Shown here piece by piece: positions 61,784 to 64,000 of a stretch of 64,000 nucleotides of DNA. Origin of the DNA: CAZDBA01 sp965224765. GTDB taxonomy: Bacteria; Planctomycetota; Planctomycetia; Pirellulales; Pirellulaceae. The position numbers and the translations under genes are program-made. Each line of letters opens with the position of its first letter. Position 1 is the stretch's first letter. Location: positions 186,001-250,000 of the forward strand of contig CBDDAC010000023.1 of assembly GCA_965224765.1 (NCBI GenBank), read 5' to 3'. A model generated the notes under the pieces. That model made no database searches, had not been told where the DNA came from, and was given only the letters and a program-made list of their open reading frames with translations.

Positions 61784-64000
61784 TCAATCTTCTTCGTCCT
61801 CATCGACTTCGACTTCCACTTCTTCATAGACGTACTCGTATTCTTCGTCATCTTCTTCTTCGTCGTAGTCTTCCTCAGCCGCTTCGTATTCGTCAGCTTC
61901 ATCTTCCCATTCCTCTTCGTCCTCCACCTCTTGGGTCTCAGGTGCTGGTGTTGGCTTGGAAGGTGCAGCCGGCGCCACCGCCGTCATACTGGCAACTTTC
62001 AGAGTCCTCTGAGCCGGCTGAATCGGAGCCAAAGGCAATTCGGATTCGGGCTCCTCACCATCGTCACCAGAGACCTGGACCGAAGTCACGAGGACTTCGC
62101 GGGCTTTCGAACCAGAATAGGGCCCCACGATTCCGTCTTCTTCCATGTAGTCGATTAGACGAGCGGCGCGACCATAGCCGATCCCCAAAGTACGTTGAAG
62201 CAAAGAGACCGACCCACGTTGCTCTTGAACCACGACGTTGATGGCGTCCTGATAAAGCTCGTCGCGTTTTTTGACTTTCTCCGTTTTCTCAGGGTCGCCG
62301 TCTTTGTCTTCGACCTTCATATTGACCAGTTCGTGAACAAAGTTTTGCTCTCCCGTCGAGCAAGCTTCCGTCACCGAATTAATTTCATCATCACTCAAGT
62401 AGGTTCCCTGCCCTCTCAAGAGAGTACTAGTTCCAGGCCAAAGAAACAGCATATCACCATTCCCAAGCAGCTTGTCTGCTCCATTGTCGTCCAGAACAAC
62501 GCGACTGTCCGTTTTACTGGCCACCTGGAAAGCCAATCGAGCTGGCAAGTTTGACTTAATCAAGCCCGTGATGACATCGACCGTAGGCTTCTGGGTCGCG
62601 AGAATCAAGTGAATCCCAACCGCACGACTTTTCTGGGCAAGTCGAATAATGTGTTGCTCAACGTCTTTTCCGGCAGTCATCATCAGGTCAGCCATTTCAT
62701 CCGCAATGATGACGATGTATGGCAAGTTCGCGGGTATTCCGGCTCGCTCCTCTTCATCGGCGGGCTTTAAGCGGTCGATCAATTCCTCGGGGCCAAGTTG
62801 ATTGTAGCTGTTGATATGACGAACTCCGGCCTTGGCCAGTAACTGGTATCGCTGTTCCATTTTTTCAAACAGCCCACGCGAGAATGGCTTCTGCCTTTCT
62901 CATATCTGTCACCACTGGATGCATAAGATGCGGCAAACTTCCATAGCCGCTCAATTCGACCATCTTGGGGTCGATCATCAACATTCGAACTTCGTCAGGT
63001 TTCCTCGTCATCAAGATGGAACTAATAATCGCATTCAGACATACCGATTTACCGGTACCCGTACGACCCGCGATTAACAAGTGGGGCAACTTGGCCAAGT
63101 CGGCGACCATCGGAGCTCCGACTGCGTCCTTCCCAAGGAACAAAGGGATGTTCATTTTCTTGTGCTTGTCAGCACTTTGCTCCATCACGTCACGCATCCG
63201 AACGAGCTGACGTGTATCTGGATCATTGGGAACCTCGACGCCGACGGTATTCTTTCCCGGAATTGGAGAGACCACACGAACGCTTGGCACTCGCAGCGCG
63301 ATGGCAAGGTTGTCCGTCAATCCGATCACCTTGTTGAGCCTCAAACCCGGAGCAAGGCTAATTTCATATTGTGAAATCGTGGGGCCCGTTTCAATCTCAA
63401 TGACTTTGACATCAAAACCAAACTCTTTGTAGGTCTTCTCAAGGATCTCCGCATTTCTTAGTGCAGACTTTTTCTGACGTTCGAAATTGATCGCTTCACC
63501 GCGAAGCAGAATATCAACGCCAGGAACCTCGTAGTCCGAATCGGCCTGAATCATGTCTGCGGCCTCCAATTGGGTCATCACCACCTCCCGTTCACTTGGC
63601 GGTTTGGTCTTTGCAGGGGCAGGGACTTTGAAGTGGGGTGGTTTATGGACGGTTGATGCAGGCTCCTCTGCCGCCGGCTCGCCTGCATCCAGCTCTTGCT
63701 CTTCTACGGCATTGTTTTCATCCTGTTCATCATCGGACGCAGTGATTTTCAGCGAGATCGTTTCGGGTTCTTCGGCCTCTTCGAAGTCTTCCTCTTCATA
63801 ATCTTCTTCGTATTCATCTTCTTCTAGCTCCTCATATTCGCCCTCATATTCGCCCTCATCAACTCGCTTGAGCTCTTCTTCCTGATCTCCGAGTTTGATT
63901 TTAATACTACGAGGCTCAAAAGGAATGGAAACAGGCGTCCCTTCAATCTCAGAACCAATATCAATCTGTTCGTCAACATCGGTCCCGGCCAGTCCCAACT
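61784..64000 (-). CDS. ftsK: DNA translocase FtsK/SpoIIIE, 5'-truncated by window, interrupted by one extra base
   Basis: Hexameric DNA pump that clears chromosome dimers at the septum. The visible part starts in an acidic linker (EGEYEELEEDEYEEDYEEED). It continues through the alpha and beta motor domains with Walker A AGRTGTGKS and Walker B VIIADEMADL, to the winged-helix gamma domain (RGSVSLLQRTLGIGYGRAARLIDYMEEDGIVGP). About 110 residues follow gamma, the last half almost all Glu and Asp, unusual for FtsK. The frame breaks at ILAWAV, where one extra base in AAA 62867-62869 separates it from EKMEQRYQLLAKAGV. Because ftsK is normally essential, the break is probably a sequencing error. The N-terminal membrane domain lies beyond 64000. 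Confidence 0.85.

Noticed and set aside
1..64000. tRNA, rRNA or CRISPR arrays
   Set aside because: No cloverleaf, ribosomal sequence or regularly spaced repeat with unique spacers was seen on either strand.

Overview
The window looks like a chromosome segment of a planctomycete, most likely a Pirellulales-type bacterium. The reasons are family content and style, since no rRNA or marker gene is present: a double-length UvrA, a secreted Tyr/Val/Arg-rich repeat protein, small membrane proteins with an NPY-type start, VPS10/BNR-type and CotH-type exported proteins, a membrane-bound spermidine-synthase-like protein, and palindromic intergenic repeats of a kind I recall from that group. Base composition is near balanced by eye. 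I found no tRNA, rRNA or CRISPR array.

Layout. 0-1.4 kb: three small membrane or coiled-coil proteins on the minus strand behind a near-consensus promoter. 1.7-6.8 kb: a tightly packed plus-strand ABC-2 operon (small membrane protein, large exported/membrane protein, ATPase, permease). 6.9-17.4 kb: housekeeping genes, namely long-form aspartate carbamoyltransferase, S41 C-terminal protease, an HExxH membrane protein, a YkgJ-type Cys cluster protein, HisRS, an adenylate-kinase-like protein with an extra C-terminal domain, and a voltage-sensor-like membrane protein. 17.7-23.1 kb: CotH-type and VPS10/BNR-type secreted proteins. 23.4-24.9 kb: a complete IS4-type insertion sequence sitting inside a large palindromic repeat. 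25.1-33.3 kb: HIT protein, CBM9/DOMON-like protein and a 2314-residue tandem UvrA. 33.6-39.2 kb: small membrane proteins, EpmA, a methyltransferase, a hotdog thioesterase and a PDZ protein. 39.4-46.4 kb: a surface-polysaccharide cluster with Wzm/Wzt export, two sulfotransferases, a glycerophosphotransferase-like protein and a GT4 glycosyltransferase, which together suggest a sulfated exported glycan. 46.4-46.9 kb: repeat-rich intergenic DNA. 46.9-64 kb: ArgRS, several membrane or exported proteins, transposase debris, a PARG-like protein next to a lipoate-ligase-like gene, the repeat protein, and FtsK running off the right edge.

A striking property is that at least ten otherwise well-preserved reading frames or gene segments are interrupted by single-base insertions or deletions, mostly in short homopolymers and mostly between 49 and 63 kb. 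One hits ftsK, normally an essential gene, so sequencing or assembly error is the leading explanation, although the PARG-like and EF-hand-like loci may be genuinely decaying. Real decay is clear for an IS1380-type transposase remnant at 56.6-57.1 kb.

The best biological leads are the tandem UvrA with a roughly 340-residue unassigned C-terminal extension, the PARG-like gene, the sulfated-glycan cluster, and the IS insertion that split a palindromic repeat whose original form can be reconstructed.
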